The notes: a model not told the origin generated them from the sequence alone. A DNA stretch of 64,000 bases from Helianthus annuus (GCF_002127325.2 NC_035435.2:15540002-15604001); one strand, 5' to 3'. Counted from the stretch's first letter, positions 1 through 12,773 are shown. Numbers and translations: made by a program.

Positions 1-2
1 TC

Positions 3-2045
3 TTGGGTTTGGCTGGCTATTACCGAAGATTCATCGAGAACTTTTCAAAGATCGCTCAACCATTGACGCTCCTCACTCAGAAGGACAAGAAGTTTGATTG
101 GGGAACCAAATAGGAAGAAGCGTTTCAGATATTGAAAGATAAGCTTTGCAACGCGCCAATCTTAGCACTACCAGAGGGTACAGATGATTTTGTGGTATAC
201 TGCGACGCATCGCGTCAAGGGTTGGGTTGTGTGTTGATGCAATGCCAAAAGGTTATCGCTTACGCATCGCGTCAGCTGAAAGTGCATGAAAAGAACTATA
301 CCACTCACGATCTGGAGCTTGGCGCAGTGGTTTTTGCTTTAAAGATCTGGAGACACTACCTTTATGGTACGAAGTGCATAATCTTCACAGATCACAAGAG
401 CCTCCAGCACATATTCAACCAGAAGGAGTTGAATATGAGGCAAAGACGATGGGTAGAGCTGTTGAACGATTACGACTGCGAGATTAAGTATCATCCAGGG
501 AAGGCGAATGTGGTCGCCGATGCCCTAAGTCGAAAAGAGAGAATCAAGCCCATAAGGGTTAGGGCTTTGGAGATGGTTATACGAACCGATTTTCCTCTGC
601 GCATTCGTGCCGCGCAGAAAGAAGCTCTCAAGGAGAGAAACCTTGAAGAAGAGTATCTCCGTGGGATGGAGAAGTTATTGGTACCAAACAAGGAAGGAAC
701 GTTGTGTTTTGAGAAAAGGATTTGGGTTCCTTTGTTTGGAGGTCTAAGGAAGGTTATTTTCGATGAAGCTCACAAGTGGCGGTACTCTATCCACCCTGGA
801 GCGGATAAGATGTACCAGGATCTTAAAGATTATTATTGGTGGCCTAGGATGAAAGGCGATGTGGCTGTTTATGTGAGCAAATGTTTAACTTGCGCTAAGG
901 TTAAAGCGGAATACCAGAAACCTTCAGGACTTCTGCAACAACCAGAGATTCCCAAGTGGAAGTGGGAACAAATCTCCATGGATTTTGTTACGAAGTTTCC
1001 AAGAACGCCAAGAGGCCATGACACTATCTGGGTGATAGTGGATCGATTAACGAAGTCAGCACACTTCTTACCTATCCGAGAAAAGGATAATACGAGCAAG
1101 CTGGCTGAAATTTACATGAGAGAGATTGTTACACGCCATGGAGTACCTCTTTCAATCATCTCCGATAGAGACGGAAGGTTCGTGTCAAGGATATGGCAAT
1201 CCTTCCAGGAAGCTTTTGGCTCGAAGTTGAATATGAGCACTGCTTTTCATCCGCAAACCGACGGTCAAAGTGAACGGACGATTCAGACGTTGGAGGACAT
1301 GCTGAGAGCATGTGTTATGGATTTGGGCGGTAGTTGGGATAAGCATTTGCCTTTGGTCGAATTTTCATACAACAACAGCTACCACACCAGTATTGGTGTC
1401 GCGCCATTCGAGGCTTTATATGGGCGCAAGTGCAGATCACCGCTCTGTTGGTCTGACGCCGGTGATAGACAGTTGGTTGGTCCTGATGTAGTCCAGGAAA
1501 CCACAGATAAGATTGCACAAATCCGAGATCGCATCAGTGCGGCTCGTGACCGTCAAAAAGCTTATGCGGATCGAAGCAGGAAACCTCTAGAGTTTGAAGT
1601 AGGTGATATGGTTTTGCTGAAGGTATCACCCTGGAAGGGTATGGCACTCTTTGGGAAGCGTGGAAACTTGAATCCGCGGTATATTGGTCCGTTCAGGATT
1701 TTGGAAAGAATCGGGACCGTAGCTTACAAGCTGGACTTACCTGCTGAGCTAAATGGAGTTCACAATACATTTCATGTATCCAACCTGAAGAGAAGTCCAA
1801 CACAAGATACCGTTGTCATTCCTACCGACGAGATTCATGTTGACGACACGCTCCACTTCGTTGAAGAACGTGTTGAGGTCACGGATTGGAAAGTGAACAA
1901 GACCCGCTGGAGCAGTGTCAAACTCGTCAAAGTTCGTTGGAATGCCCGACATGATCCTGAATTCACCTGGGAGCGTGAGGACCGAATGAAAGAGAAATAC
2001 CCCCACTTATTTCCTAAGAACCCTGCTTCTACAAGCAGAACTTAA
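3..2045 (+). pseudogene. Ty3/gypsy element E1, 3' part of pol (RT tail, RNase H, integrase, chromo-like tail)
   Basis: Retrotransposon polyprotein, C-terminal part; the rest lies upstream of the window. The first codons give the end of reverse transcriptase ([11 protein letters not shown]). An in-frame TAG at 111-113 interrupts it where relatives read on, so this copy is probably broken. From position 132, 637 residues stay open. RNase H has VVYCDAS near residue 25, TDHKSL near 87 and ADALSRK near 131. The integrase zinc finger (HHCC) spans about residues 214-254. The integrase core has D304, D345 and E381, a DX35E spacing as expected. The C-terminus ([16 protein letters not shown]) resembles the chromodomain-like tail of Tekay/Del chromoviruses; lineage is my inference. 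A hairpin, polypurine tract and LTR follow directly. It would act in cytoplasmic virus-like particles and at nuclear integration. Confidence 0.93.
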
Positions 2046-2064
2046 AATTTCGGGACGAAATTTT
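2044..2064 (+). other. Hairpin between pol stop codon and polypurine tract (E1)
   Basis: A perfect 9 bp inverted repeat, AAAATTTCG and CGAAATTTT, with a three-base loop GGA. It overlaps the pol stop codon and lies a few bases before the polypurine tract. The same structure occurs in elements A and B with the loop largely kept and one stem pair exchanged. Confidence 0.75.
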
Positions 2065-2068
2065 TCTA

Positions 2069-2080
2069 ACGGGGGGAGAA
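2069..2080 (+). other. Polypurine tract of E1
   Basis: The purine run AACGGGGGGAGAA ends one base before the LTR's TGTGACA. In LTR retrotransposons this tract primes plus-strand DNA synthesis. Confidence 0.85.
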
Positions 2081-5000
2081 TGTGACAACCCTCACTAAAC
2101 CAGGTATCCGTACGACTTAATTAATAATTAATTGCTGCTTAATTACTGTGCTTAACTGAAATTGTGAATGAACTGCTACTTGACTGTTGATACTTGTACA
2201 TATCTGCATCATACTTTATTTACTGTCACTACATTATTTACATACTGAACTCTAGTGACAAACATGATGCACAAAAGCACAGTAGCACTATGAACGGATA
2301 ACCTAATGAACATGCTGAGAAAGCCAGCATCAGGCAGATACTGCCTCTAAGGCCTGTATGAGCCAGAAATATTTTACTACACCCATAGTGAGTGTAGGGA
2401 TACAAGGACTGTAGAACTGCGTCTCTAGGAATAAGTTACGATGACTGGATGTGCCTAAAACATACACTGAGCACAAAACACAGCACTTTAATGAACAATT
2501 CCGCTTCTAGCTGGCTAATAAAGTGCCAAAACATGAGAAAAATATTACTAGACACTTTCCAAAGTGTCGGGAATAAGTTGTGTCACTAAAAATGGTATTA
2601 ACGACACTTAAAAGCTTTGTTAAGCGCCTTAACGGATTACTATCCAACCGGACTATACCCGGAACATAAAAATATTGACCTTAACATTATTGATCTTTTT
2701 CTGAGCCAGTTAGGGTCCCCGAATACCCTAACACCCGCTTTAAGGTACATCACACAACTAACCAGGTTAATCTCTAAACTTAACAAGATTAACATAACTA
2801 AATACTTAACATTTGGTTGGATTTGAACTAGTACCCCCCCCCCCATTACAAACCGTCCCCAAGAAGGGGGACACCCTTGTCCTATTTCTTGATTATTTAA
2901 TCACACTTGTCTAATATCTAGACAACACTTGAACCATTGGATTAAGAACTTGAATATGTCTATAAGTATAAGTCTTGAACCAACATAACACACACTTAAC
3001 TTTGCACCACACACACTCTCTCCTCTCCTCTACAAGGCTCGGCCGAACACACCTCACCCCCATCCATCCATTTTCGATTTCCATCTTGCAAGTTCCAAGC
3101 TCTACAAGTGTCAAGGGTCACGTATTAGGAAGCTCGGAGCAAACGGAAGGCGAAGGACCTCACTCTCTAGCTTTTATCCACCCGATTTACGTCTAGATTC
3201 TTTCCTAGCCTCGAGCTAGAGGTATAATGCTTAAAACACTCTCTTGAACTAATCTAAAGTGGTTATTACGATGAGTAACGGTTAAAACTCGAAATCTTAC
3301 AAAATCATGCATTAAAGTTTACTAAAAATGCAAGTATTGTTGGTTAAAAGCTCATAAGTTGTGTAAATGTTGTAGTATTGGTTTTGTGTGGTTATCTAGA
3401 CCCGATCTATGTTGTGGTAGCTCGGATCATCATTTAACCCAGTTTGGTTAAGGTCATGGATCTTGACATAAGCTTGTTTTGAATGAAACAAGGGTTAAAG
3501 GGTGAAACTCTACCACACGCGAATCATGAACTTGTGTAAAAATGTTTTACTTGTGGAATAGTGTTTAAAACTAGCAGATCTACGTATCTGCAAGTGGTAT
3601 TTTCAAAGGACCGAGTGTCAAGAAAAATCATGTTTTCTAAAAATAGATCTTACACTTACAAGCATGATTTTATAAACCACAAGTGTGTAAACACTTGTGA
3701 AATGAAAAGTTTCGACAAAATAACAATCTTTGTAAAAGATGACGAGAAGTTGTAAAGATGGATTTACTCTAAAAACGAGGTTTTTACGAGATCAAATTAC
3801 TTTATATAAAGATCCACAAAATATAGTGGGATTTACACTATAGTTTCGGAAAAACTACAAGTTCATGTAATTATGCGATTTACATACTTGTCGACTAGTT
3901 GTGTCGGAAATTGTTTGATTGAATAAAGAAGTTGTTGAAATTGATTTAGTAAAAGAAAATGATACGCTTGAAAGCGTGGCCACCTCCAGTTACAGAGGAA
4001 ACTCTGGCGAAATTTTTCTAAAAACCTAACACTTAGAATTATTTGCACTATAAGTGTTAGAAATACTTTTCGAAATATTTTCAAAATATATATTTCGCCA
4101 CGACTTTATTTACAAATATTCGGAGGTGGGATTTTCACAAAATTAAACGCGATAAATATATGTTTAGTAAATATATTTTCACCACACTGTTTATGATTAT
4201 TTTGTGAAAATACATAAATATTATTTTTAGAGTAAAAATAATATTTTCGAACGTTAACAGATCCAAAATAATACGAACGCCTCTACGATAACTATATAAG
4301 TTACACTAGTAATATTTATTACCACTCGAATGATAAAACGTAACTTACGCATTATCCAGAAATATTTATGAACGCGTACTTTGTCAACGTATTATTTTTG
4401 GGGAAAATTTCGTGGAATGAAAATATAATATTTTTTGAGAAAAATATTTATATTTTGGAATTAGAAATAAATATATATTAAGTGAGACTTAATGATATAA
4501 TTCGAACGCACATGTATTAAATCCCCCATCCTTGGGAAGGAGATTAACTACCAAGTATATACGAAAAGTAAACCCAAAATAGTTGTCTAACTATTTCCCA
4601 AAAACTTAAACTATAAAGCTAAGGCACGACCGTCCGTCTAATAGAGTTAGCACATGTAGGTCCTTGCACAGCTGCCTGATTTGGAGTACTTGGTAGAGAC
4701 GCACCGACTGTGAGTTCATGTCCCCCTTTTCTCTTAACTGCTTTCAGTTTTCTAAACTGCGGGGGTGAAATACATGTTACTTTGATTATGATTACTTTAT
4801 ACATGGTATGGTTAGCGTAAGGAGGTTTACTACTTTAGATCATGTGAATGGGTAGGCGGAAACTTGAGGTCATTAATCCTCAGGGTAGGACCGAGGGGCA
4901 GGAGCGATAGATCTATTTGGGTGTAGCGAGCCCAGTCCCAGGCCCAGCATAATGGACCTCGGGATGACTTTGTACCCGACGCATAAATCTGCTAGGTTTG

Positions 5001-5464
5001 AGCCTTCCTACTTGCATTTCACACATATCAATGGCCTTGCAAACCATTGGTGATCTCTTTTTCCTTATTTTCTGCATACCAGGATTTTTTATACGAACAA
5101 AGGTTTATTTACTCACTTACACATGAACTCGCTCAACATTATTGTTGATTTTTCAACTTAATCTGGCACGGTATGGCACGTTTTCCCACTGCACTAGTTT
5201 CCGAGGTCATCCGGGGTTTAGGGAATGTGACTCTTTCCTGGACAAGTCACAGTCCTTAAACTATGTTTATGTTTTGTTTGTATTGTTGAACAATGTTATG
5301 GTTGTTAGGGTATTTCCCGTTAAGACAATGGTATTGTATTCGGTATTTAATACTTAATGGATGATCTTGCATGTTTTAAATTCATATAGCTTTGTTATGA
5401 TTAAGCTATGGTATTAAGAAGTCACACCAAATTAACCACGCTTCCGCAAAGCCAGGGTGTGACA
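2081..5464 (+). repeat. 3' LTR of gypsy element E1 (3384 bp)
   Basis: Starts TGTGACAACC directly after the polypurine tract and ends GTGTGACA at 5464. The next base resumes a copia integrase reading frame, which fixes the right edge precisely. TCTTA (5465-5469) should be the target duplication, but the left copy is outside the window. The interior is AT-rich, with a possible TATA element near 2960-2970 and CTC-rich leader-like sequence around 3010-3060. No real coding capacity was seen; small open frames are chance. Unlike the other gypsy LTRs here, I saw no clear palindrome cluster by its TATA. Confidence 0.88.
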
Positions 5465-7651
5465 TCTTAGGAACTTTGGATGTTTGTGTTTTAGTACTGT
5501 ATTACATGATTCAGATAAGTTTTCTTATAATGCTGAAAAATGTTTGTTACTTGGTTATTCTCGTTTTAAAAAAGGATATAAGTTGTGGAGTTTAGATAGT
5601 AAGAAAATATTTTTTTCAAGAGATGTTAAGTTTTATGAAAGCGTATATCCTTTCAAAGTTAAAACTTTCGATAACCAAGAACCAATTTTTGATAAACAAC
5701 TGAATCATGCAAATTTTTTTGATAACATTGTGTCCGAAGTTTCTAACATACCCGATGATGAAGAGGGTACAAATGGTGCTCAAGATCCTGTTAGTGATGA
5801 TCAGCAACCATTGTCTCCCTCTACATCAGCCCATGTATCAGATGTTGAGATGATTCAACAAACTGAACAGGAGGGCAGTAGTGGACAGGATACAAATGAG
5901 ATGGCAGAGGACACTATAGGGTCAAATGTTGAGACCAACCAATCTGAGGGTAATATAAATGTTAGAAAGTCTTCTAGAAATACGTCTATGCCTAAAAGAT
6001 TTGGTGATTTTGTTGTTGAGGGTAAAGTTAAGTATGGTATAGAAAAAGTCGTTAGTTATGCGCATTTGTCTTATGAAAATAAGTGTTTTGTTGCTTCATT
6101 AAATAAAATATGTGAAACTACTTGTTATAATGAAGCTGCTAAAGATGATAAATGGATTGATGCTATGAATAGTGAAATGGAGGCCTTATATAGAAATAAT
6201 ACATAGGTGTTAGTTGATCTTCCTAAAGGTAGAAAACCAATAGGGTGCAAGTGGGTTTATAAGGTTAAATATAAAGCAAATGGGGAAGTTGAAAGATATA
6301 AGGCCAGATTGGTGGCCAAAGGGTTTAATCAAAGAGAGGGGCTCGACTTTGGTGAAACTTTTTCACCAGTTGTTAAAATGACTACAGTTAGAATTGTTTT
6401 AAAGCTTGCTATTAATAATAATTGGCCACTTTATCAAATGGATGTTAATAATGCTTTTTTATATGGTACGTTGTCTGAGGATGTTTTTATGACACAACCT
6501 CTAGGCTATAGTTCAAAAGATAGTAATAAAGTTTGTAAGTTGGTAAAATCCTTGTATGGTCTTAAGCAAGCACCAAGACAATGGAATGAAAAGTTAACTT
6601 CTGTGTTAACTTCTATGGGTTTTGTTCAAAGTATTTGTGACTATTCCTTGTTTGTGCTGTACAAGATGTGTTTGTTGTATTACTTGTGTATGTTGATGAT
6701 ATAGTAGTTACTGGAAATAATAAATCTGCAATAGAGAATGTTAAAAGAAGTTTAAAAGAAAATTTTCATATAAAAGACCTTGGTTTGCTTAGATACTTTC
6801 TAGGAATCGAAGTTTTATATTCTAATGATTGTATTTGTTTGTCTCAAAGAAAGTATTGTCTTGAGTTGTTAAATGAGTTTGGCTATTTGGGTTGTAAACC
6901 TGTTACAACGCCAATTGAGCAAAGTTTTTTGGTAACAAACAGGTGTAAAAGTGATCAAAAGATTTTAGAAAGTGTTAATGGCTTTCAAAGATTGATAGTA
7001 AAACTGATATATTTGTCGTTGACTAGACCTGATATTAGTTATGCTGTTTAGTTTTTGAGTCAATACATGCATAGTCCTTGTCAATCTCATCTTGATATTG
7101 CTCAATGGTTATTGAGATACTTAAAATTATCACCTGGAAAGGGGGTTAGTTTTAAGAAGTCCAGTGATATGGTTATGTCTGGGTTTGTGGATAGTGACTG
7201 GGCTAAATGTCTCAAGACCAGAAGGTCTGTTACTGGATATGGTATATTTTTGGGAGGAACACTTGTTTCTTGGAAGAGCAAGAAACAAAATGTGATTTCT
7301 AGATCTACTGCGGAAGCTGAGTACAGAGCTATGTGCTCAGCTACCTGTGAAGTTATGTGGATTATTAATGTTTTAGCTGAACTAAAGATTACTTGTAGTC
7401 TACCTGTCAAACTGTACTGTGATAGTAAATCAGCTATTTCAATTTCTCAAAACCATGTGTCTCATGAGAGAACTAAACATTTTGAATTGTATTTACATTT
7501 TTTAAGAGAGAAAATAGCTGCAGGTATTGTGGAACCTGAAAAAGTTAGTACAAAAATGCAGGTAGCATATATCTTTACAAAGGGTTTGAATGCAAATCAA
7601 CATCAAACTCTTTGTGAAGATCTGGGTCTTTATAACATGTTTGCCACATGA
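5465..7651 (+). pseudogene. Ty1/copia element C1, broken pol (integrase end, RT, RNase H)
   Basis: Copia polyprotein fragment that begins mid-integrase because E1 inserted there. Visible blocks are the post-integrase region (LGYSRFKKGYKLW), a variable linker, the RVT_2 reverse transcriptase ([48 protein letters not shown]) and RNase H (CDSKSAISISQN). Lesions: TAG at 6204-6206 just before the RT core, a one-base frameshift near 6664 immediately before YVDD, and TAG at 7049-7051 after DISYAV. It ends at TGA 7649-7651, with the LTR 12 bases downstream. Non-functional copy. The 5' half would be upstream of E1, outside the window. Confidence 0.93.
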
Positions 7652-7663
7652 ATTATGAGGGCA

Positions 7664-8176
7664 TGTTAAATTAAGTTATTGCAATATGATTAATTCATGT
7701 TGCAACATTTTATCAGTTGATATTGTTGTTATTCTGTTTTAACTATTTTTGGGTAAGAATTGTACAGGTCGTATTGTTCAGGGATTAAAGGTGTATCTGG
7801 GGTCAATGTGTAAAACAATGGGAACTTGAAGGTGTATCTTGAAGGTTTTTTTGCTATCAGTATATAAAGGAGTTCTACAGTTGAGTTAGGTAGCAATCTT
7901 CTCGAAGTATCAGTCCTCTCTTTCTTCAAGGCGATTACGGTTTATTGTTCTAGATCGTTTGTAATCAGTTCGATCTCATGTGAGATCTGTTTGTATCGGT
8001 TTGTACAGATTAACTGATTGCATCAGTTGATCTTCTTCTTTCTTGTATTGTTACAGATCTCATTATTAGTGAGATCTAGGGTTTCAAGGGGTGTTTTCTG
8101 GTTTGGGTAAATAATAAAGATTTGTCACAGTTTTTGTCGCTTATTTTCGTGTTATTTGTTCTGGTTTGATACCACA
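7664..8176 (+). repeat. 3' LTR of copia element C1 (right edge approximate)
   Basis: Begins TGTTAAATT after a short purine-rich run following the pol stop. It contains a TATA box (TATATAAAGG near 7860) and transcribed-leader-like TC-rich sequence. The right edge is uncertain. I placed it near the GGTTTGATACCACA stretch, which resembles a U5 end; a site near 8319 is the alternative. No second LTR is in the window to settle it. Confidence 0.55.
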
Positions 8177-8507
8177 TACGCCGGGTACCTGGTTTCTTTT
8201 AATTTGCATCATTATCATCGTTTTCTGATCAACTTTAGGTTTGAGTTTTATAGTAAACAATTATATAGGGTGCGGTTTTAGTGTTTGTCTTAAACTCTAA
8301 AGTTATGCTTTATGTAACATTTTAGCTCATATTTTAGCTCTAAAGTTATAAACTGGTGGTGTTCTCAGTTTATAACATGTAAATATAAGTTGTATCAAAT
8401 GCAGCCTGGTGGTATATAAAACCCAAGTAAATATTTAACTGGCCGCACTTGGTGGTGGTGGTGATTTTATGTTTGCTAAATTGGACTGAATCAAAGTACC
8501 GAGACAA
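8177..8507. other. Unassigned AT-rich spacer
   Basis: No gene, RNA or recognisable repeat seen. Part of it may still belong to the copia LTR. Confidence 0.5.

Positions 8508-8597
<90 letters not shown>
8508..8597. repeat. (AAT)n microsatellite
   Basis: About 30 uninterrupted AAT/ATA units. Open frames over it on both strands (poly-Ile) are artefacts of the repeat. Confidence 0.98.
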
Positions 8598-8598
<1 letters not shown>

Positions 8599-8639
8599 GT
8601 TGTAAAACAAGGTCCCAAGGCCGAGTATTCCCCGAGTAA

Positions 8640-8966
8640 GGGCTGTTTGTTTACCTCTTAATGAGTCTCTTAATGGTTCAGACCTCTTACTGATTCAGCA
8701 TTTAATGGCTCAGACTGTTTGTTTCACGAGCAGATGTCTGAATGGTTCAGACATTTGCCTCTGAATGGTTAAGCATTATACAGAGTCTGAATGGTTAAGA
8801 CCTCTAATCTGAATTGGTCGGACATTTGCCTATGAACGGTAAAGCATTATACAGGCTCTTACTGGTTCAGACCTCTTACTGGTTCAACACTTAATGATTC
8901 AACAGTTAATGGTTCAGATCTCTTACTGGTTCAGCACTTAACCATTCAGATGTTGCTAAACAGCCC
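8640..8966. mobile_element. hAT-like MITE candidate
   Basis: Imperfect terminal inverted repeats: GGGCTGTTTGTTTACCTCTT at the left, and AACAGCCC closing the right (its reverse complement begins GGGCTGTTTAGCAACATC). The interior is built of degenerate copies of a TTCAGACCTCTTACTGG-type motif. No coding capacity. I could not find a matching 8 bp target duplication, so the hAT assignment rests on the terminal sequence only. Confidence 0.5.
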
Positions 8967-10325
8967 CTAAGCGCTACAAGGTAGCCTGTCGAGGCAACTT
9001 TCTTCAACTCCACCTAATTACTCGGAATCGACCAAATGTGGTCAATCTTGGTCAGAATCGAATCTAGTAAATCGTACCTTCAAAATTCTCAAATTGGATC
9101 CTTTACTATGGACTTTGAGTTAGGATCACATATTAGCGGATTATCATTTATCACAATGAAGTTATTGGGCTAATTTGAACTAGTTGTTGGGCCTACTACA
9201 TCTCTCAATAGTCAAATCTCCCATGGCCGTGCATAACCAACTTATCTATGTTTATACAAAAGCATCATGATAGTTGAAGACCATTTTGAATATTTTTCTT
9301 TTATATATAATGATAAACTATTTATAAAAAGACGACTTAAAAAAACGACATAACACCGTCTTTAAACAATGTAGTAGGGAATTAAATAGTAAAGTGCTCA
9401 GTTAGGCATCCATGGGCAATATGTGAATTTTATGAGTAGATTTTAGACGAGATGTGTCTTCCCTAATCAAAACAAAATTCAAAAGACAACAATAACTATG
9501 TGGGTTGTCTAATTATACATTTTAGAGGAATTGAACTAGTATGGTATGTCTAATTATGTCTAATTTTACTATTACTTACTTTGAAATGCTTAAGATGTAT
9601 GCTGATAGTCATGACTCAAGAAGGTGGCTATAGGGTCCAAAGTTAATTCAACTACAACAGCTTAGGGTGTGCAAAAGCTCGTCGCTTACAAGCGTCGGCA
9701 TCAAATTACGTTGTTTACAAAAATTGGATTTTCTGTTGAACCAATGCCTGGAACAACCAGAAGAATCAAGTCGTACGCGTGGCTTGAGCCTTTTGTCGGA
9801 AGAAGAAACAATCCACGAATATTATTTGTATAGCAAAGTTTACATCACATGAAGCAAGTGTTTCACATAATTTCCATTTACTCTTGTTAGAGCTGGCAAT
9901 AGATATCTGTATAAGACACGATTAGACTTGTTTACTTAAAAAGTACACAACGTGATTTTTTTACTTTTTAAAAATAAATATAATTATGAGGTTAGGATCC
10001 ATCATTTCTTCTTCTTGATACATAAAACGTAAAACCGTGTTATAAACATAAGATATAAAGTAGATAAACGAGGTGTATTCATGTTTAATACTTGTGTTAC
10101 ACGCGTCGTTAGATACCTGTTAAACCCGATAAGACACGATTTGTCAGCCCACTTATTAGTCTGCATATTGTTATTTCACATAATCTTATCAAGTATTTCA
10201 CAGAATTTTATTTTATATTAAAATCTTGAAACATTACACAAACTAAAGCAAACCACAAAGGTCATGTGATGATGCACCTAGGCTTATTAATATATAGCAT
10301 ATCATATGATCATGCACTTATTGTT
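8967..10325. other. Intergenic sequence downstream of PGL copy 1
   Basis: AT-rich, no credible gene. The part next to 8967 (GGTAGCCTGTCGAGGC and following) together with 8612-8639 looks like a dispersed repeat split by the MITE. The last roughly 100 bases would hold the 3' UTR of the minus-strand PGL gene. An AATAAG near-consensus polyadenylation signal lies just beyond its stop. Confidence 0.5.
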
Positions 10326-12639
10326 TTACTTAAGCCCTGAAGTAGCCTCACTGTCCAAGAACCATGTGAGTTTCCCTTCAGGTTTCACCTTCTGCACAGG
10401 CAACGGGTAACCAAACGACGCATGTTCACCCAACGCCACCTTAACCGCATCAGCCGCATCTTCTCCAGTGACCACCATCGCAATCTGATCCGCAGAATTG
10501 ATCAAAGGGAAAGTGAACGTGATCCTAGGAGGTGGCGGTTTGGGTGAATCTGTTATGAACGTGACCCATTTTTTCTTCTCGAACCGTTGAAAATGCCAGC
10601 AGAAGAGTGACGCAACGTGGCCGTCTGGACCCATCCCGACTAACATCAGATCGAGTTTAGCAAACCCTGTTGTTGGTGACGTTTTTAGTGTATTGTTTGC
10701 TACCAACTGTTTAAGACGCTGCTCGTATTCATCGGCTGCTTCCTCAGGTGATAAGTTTTCCTTGATGGGGTATATGTTAGATTTGGGTATTGGTACCTAA
10801 CATCATAGGGACATCTCGAATTAGACCAGAATTAGTTCAGAAAATGAAATTCGGTAGCCGAATAGATTGATATAATCATGATAGTGGTTCAAATTAGACA
10901 AGAATTAGTTCAAAAATCGAAATTCTGTAGCCAAACAGATTAGTAATATGATGTTCGTCGGTTCTGTTTTTAGTTTATTCAGTCGAAACCGAATTCAAAA
11001 GGTTCAAAATCAAACCAAAAACCGAATTATGTAATGTTGTTCGGTTTTAAACAGGTTGGGTTCAATTCAGTTTAAGCGTTTGAAACCGAATAATGAAAGC
11101 AGGTTAAATTAGACCAAAATCAGTTCACAAATTGAAATTATACTGAACAGATTAATAATATGATATTCATCGGTTCGGTTTTCAGTTTATTTGGTTTGAA
11201 AATGTATCTCGTCCAATCCGAAAAACCTAACTGAACCGAATTCAGGAAGTTCAAAACCAAACCAAAGACAATATCCAATTCAGTTTCAACCAACTGACAG
11301 ATGGTCAGAACTTCATCTGGGTTCGAATCCTACTGAGAGGTCCACTAGAGATCAGAAATTGTTGAAGAAACAACAAGATCTTTCTTTTCTAATTCAGTTC
11401 AAAAACCGAACCGAAAACCGAATATATAATTCAGCTCTGTTTTAAACAGTTTTTGGTTATGTTCAGTTTAATCATTTAAAACCGAATATCTATGTAGTTA
11501 ATATCCCAATATATCAACCGATATATCAGTGCTGTATCAGTTATCGGTCCCCTGCCGAGATATCAGTACAAAATATCGGTCAAAATATTGGTACCAATAA
11601 TATCAGCAATGTTGACCGATATTTGACTGATATTGGACCGAGATTTGACCAATATATCACTGATTTTCCTGATATCAGTACCTTTCTTCTTAATTCTACT
11701 ATCTGTCTTTTTTCTTATTTAGCATGATATTAAAATTACCGATATCCCACCGATATCCTACCACGATAACCGATATCTCAAATATCGGTCCTTGACCGAT
11801 ATCCGATATTTTACCGCATTAACTACTTAGCCGAATATCGAACGCCCCTAAAATATCACGAAAATACTTCATCATTTCGCTTAATTAGCAACACAAAACA
11901 TAACTTTTCTCTAGGTGTGTAAACAAGCCTAGAAGCTCGAGAGCTACTCGTTATCGGCTCGGTTAAAAGCTCGAATAAGCCGAGCTTTGACGAGCCCGAG
12001 CTCAAGCCTTGTTAGTTATCAAGCCCGAGCCCAAGCTTGGAATAGAAAGCTCCTAAACAAGCCCAAACAAAATTTTATTTTTTATATATAACATAATAAT
12101 AATGCTGATAACATTGGCGAGCCGAGCTTTGGCTCATTTAAGCGATACTGAAGCGCGCTCGAGGCGAGAGTTTAGCTCGTTTAATCACAATACAAATATC
12201 CTAAAGCCTATCTACACTTCAAAAACCCTAAGAACAATTAAACAACAAAAACCTAATATAAATTACCTTACTAAGAAATCCATCATAAGCAAGCTTGTAA
12301 TTAGAATCAGGATGATCAAGAGGAACAACACGTTCATCCAAAAAGAAAATCAACCATTTCGACCAATCTATCGACTTAATGTACGGAGGCTCCAGCAACT
12401 TCCTATAATAATATTTCAGCTCAAATTCATCAAACCAAACAATATTTATTCAAAGAGTGAATTTGAATGGTAGGGTTTTTTGGGTACCTGAGAGTGTCGA
12501 TTAAAGTACCGCCGGAGAGGACGACGGAGAATGAGCCGTTAGCGGCGATGAATTTGGCGGATAGATCGGCGATGTAGGTTGCTAGAGCGTCGGCTACGTG
12601 TGATTCTGTTTCCAAATTGTGAATTACAGGTTGCGACAT
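10326..12639 (-). CDS. PGL: 6-phosphogluconolactonase, copy 1 (three exons)
   Basis: Hydrolyses 6-phosphoglucono-1,5-lactone to 6-phosphogluconate, step two of the oxidative pentose phosphate pathway. Exons on the minus strand: 12639-12488 (152 bp), 12402-12267 (136 bp), 10796-10326 (471 bp, stop TAA). Introns are 85 and 1470 bp with GT...AG ends. The spliced protein is 252 residues, normal for a cytosolic plant enzyme. The start is the first ATG and no transit peptide is visible. Family signatures: [13 protein letters not shown] (exon 1), [17 protein letters not shown] (exon 2), [16 protein letters not shown] and [17 protein letters not shown] (exon 3). The usual Pro after GHVASLF is Cys here. 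Intron 2 is filled with dispersed repeats, and a Mutator-like element sits 134 bp upstream of the ATG, so much of the promoter may be replaced. A second copy lies at 40564-42176. Confidence 0.95.
10801..11480. repeat. Degenerate CCGAA/TTCGG-type repeats in PGL copy 1 intron 2
   Basis: At least three related segments (near 10815, 10890 and 11105) share an AATTAGACCARAATTAGTTCA-like start and a TTCGGTTT-rich continuation. This is an old internally repeated element within the intron. Not coding. Confidence 0.6.
11300..11375 (+). repeat. Possible tRNA-derived SINE fragment (B box)
   Basis: GGTTCGAATCC at 11320-11330 is a perfect match to the RNA polymerase III B box, within sequence typical of tRNA-derived SINEs. 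I could not place a convincing A box or target duplication, so this is a fragment at best. Confidence 0.3.
11508..11822. repeat. ATATCGG / CCGATAT repeat block in intron 2
   Basis: Dense short copies of CCGATAT and ATATCGG in both orientations, able to fold into many local hairpins. It resembles a dispersed plant repeat; no coding capacity. Confidence 0.75.
11923..12180. repeat. AGCTCG-rich dispersed repeat in intron 2
   Basis: Multiple AGCTCGAG, GAGCCGAGCTTTGG and similar copies in both orientations, with an AT-rich centre (12069-12105). Looks like a short non-coding palindromic element inserted near the exon 2 end of intron 2. Confidence 0.55.
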
Positions 12640-12773
12640 TTTTCTTCACTGGATGGATCTTAGATGGAGGTGACGAACCTTCGACAGTCCCCCTTTTTAA
12701 ATTCCCTCCCACTCCCACTTTTCAGCTATTTTGTTTCACCGATCCCTCAGTTAAAAAAACTACGTTAAGTTTT

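Noticed and set aside
8370..8661. Poly-Ile frames on both strands
   Set aside because: Microsatellite artefact.
12102..12473. 123-residue plus-strand frame
   Set aside because: Lies over intron 2, exon 2 and intron 1 of PGL copy 1 on the opposite strand; no domain.
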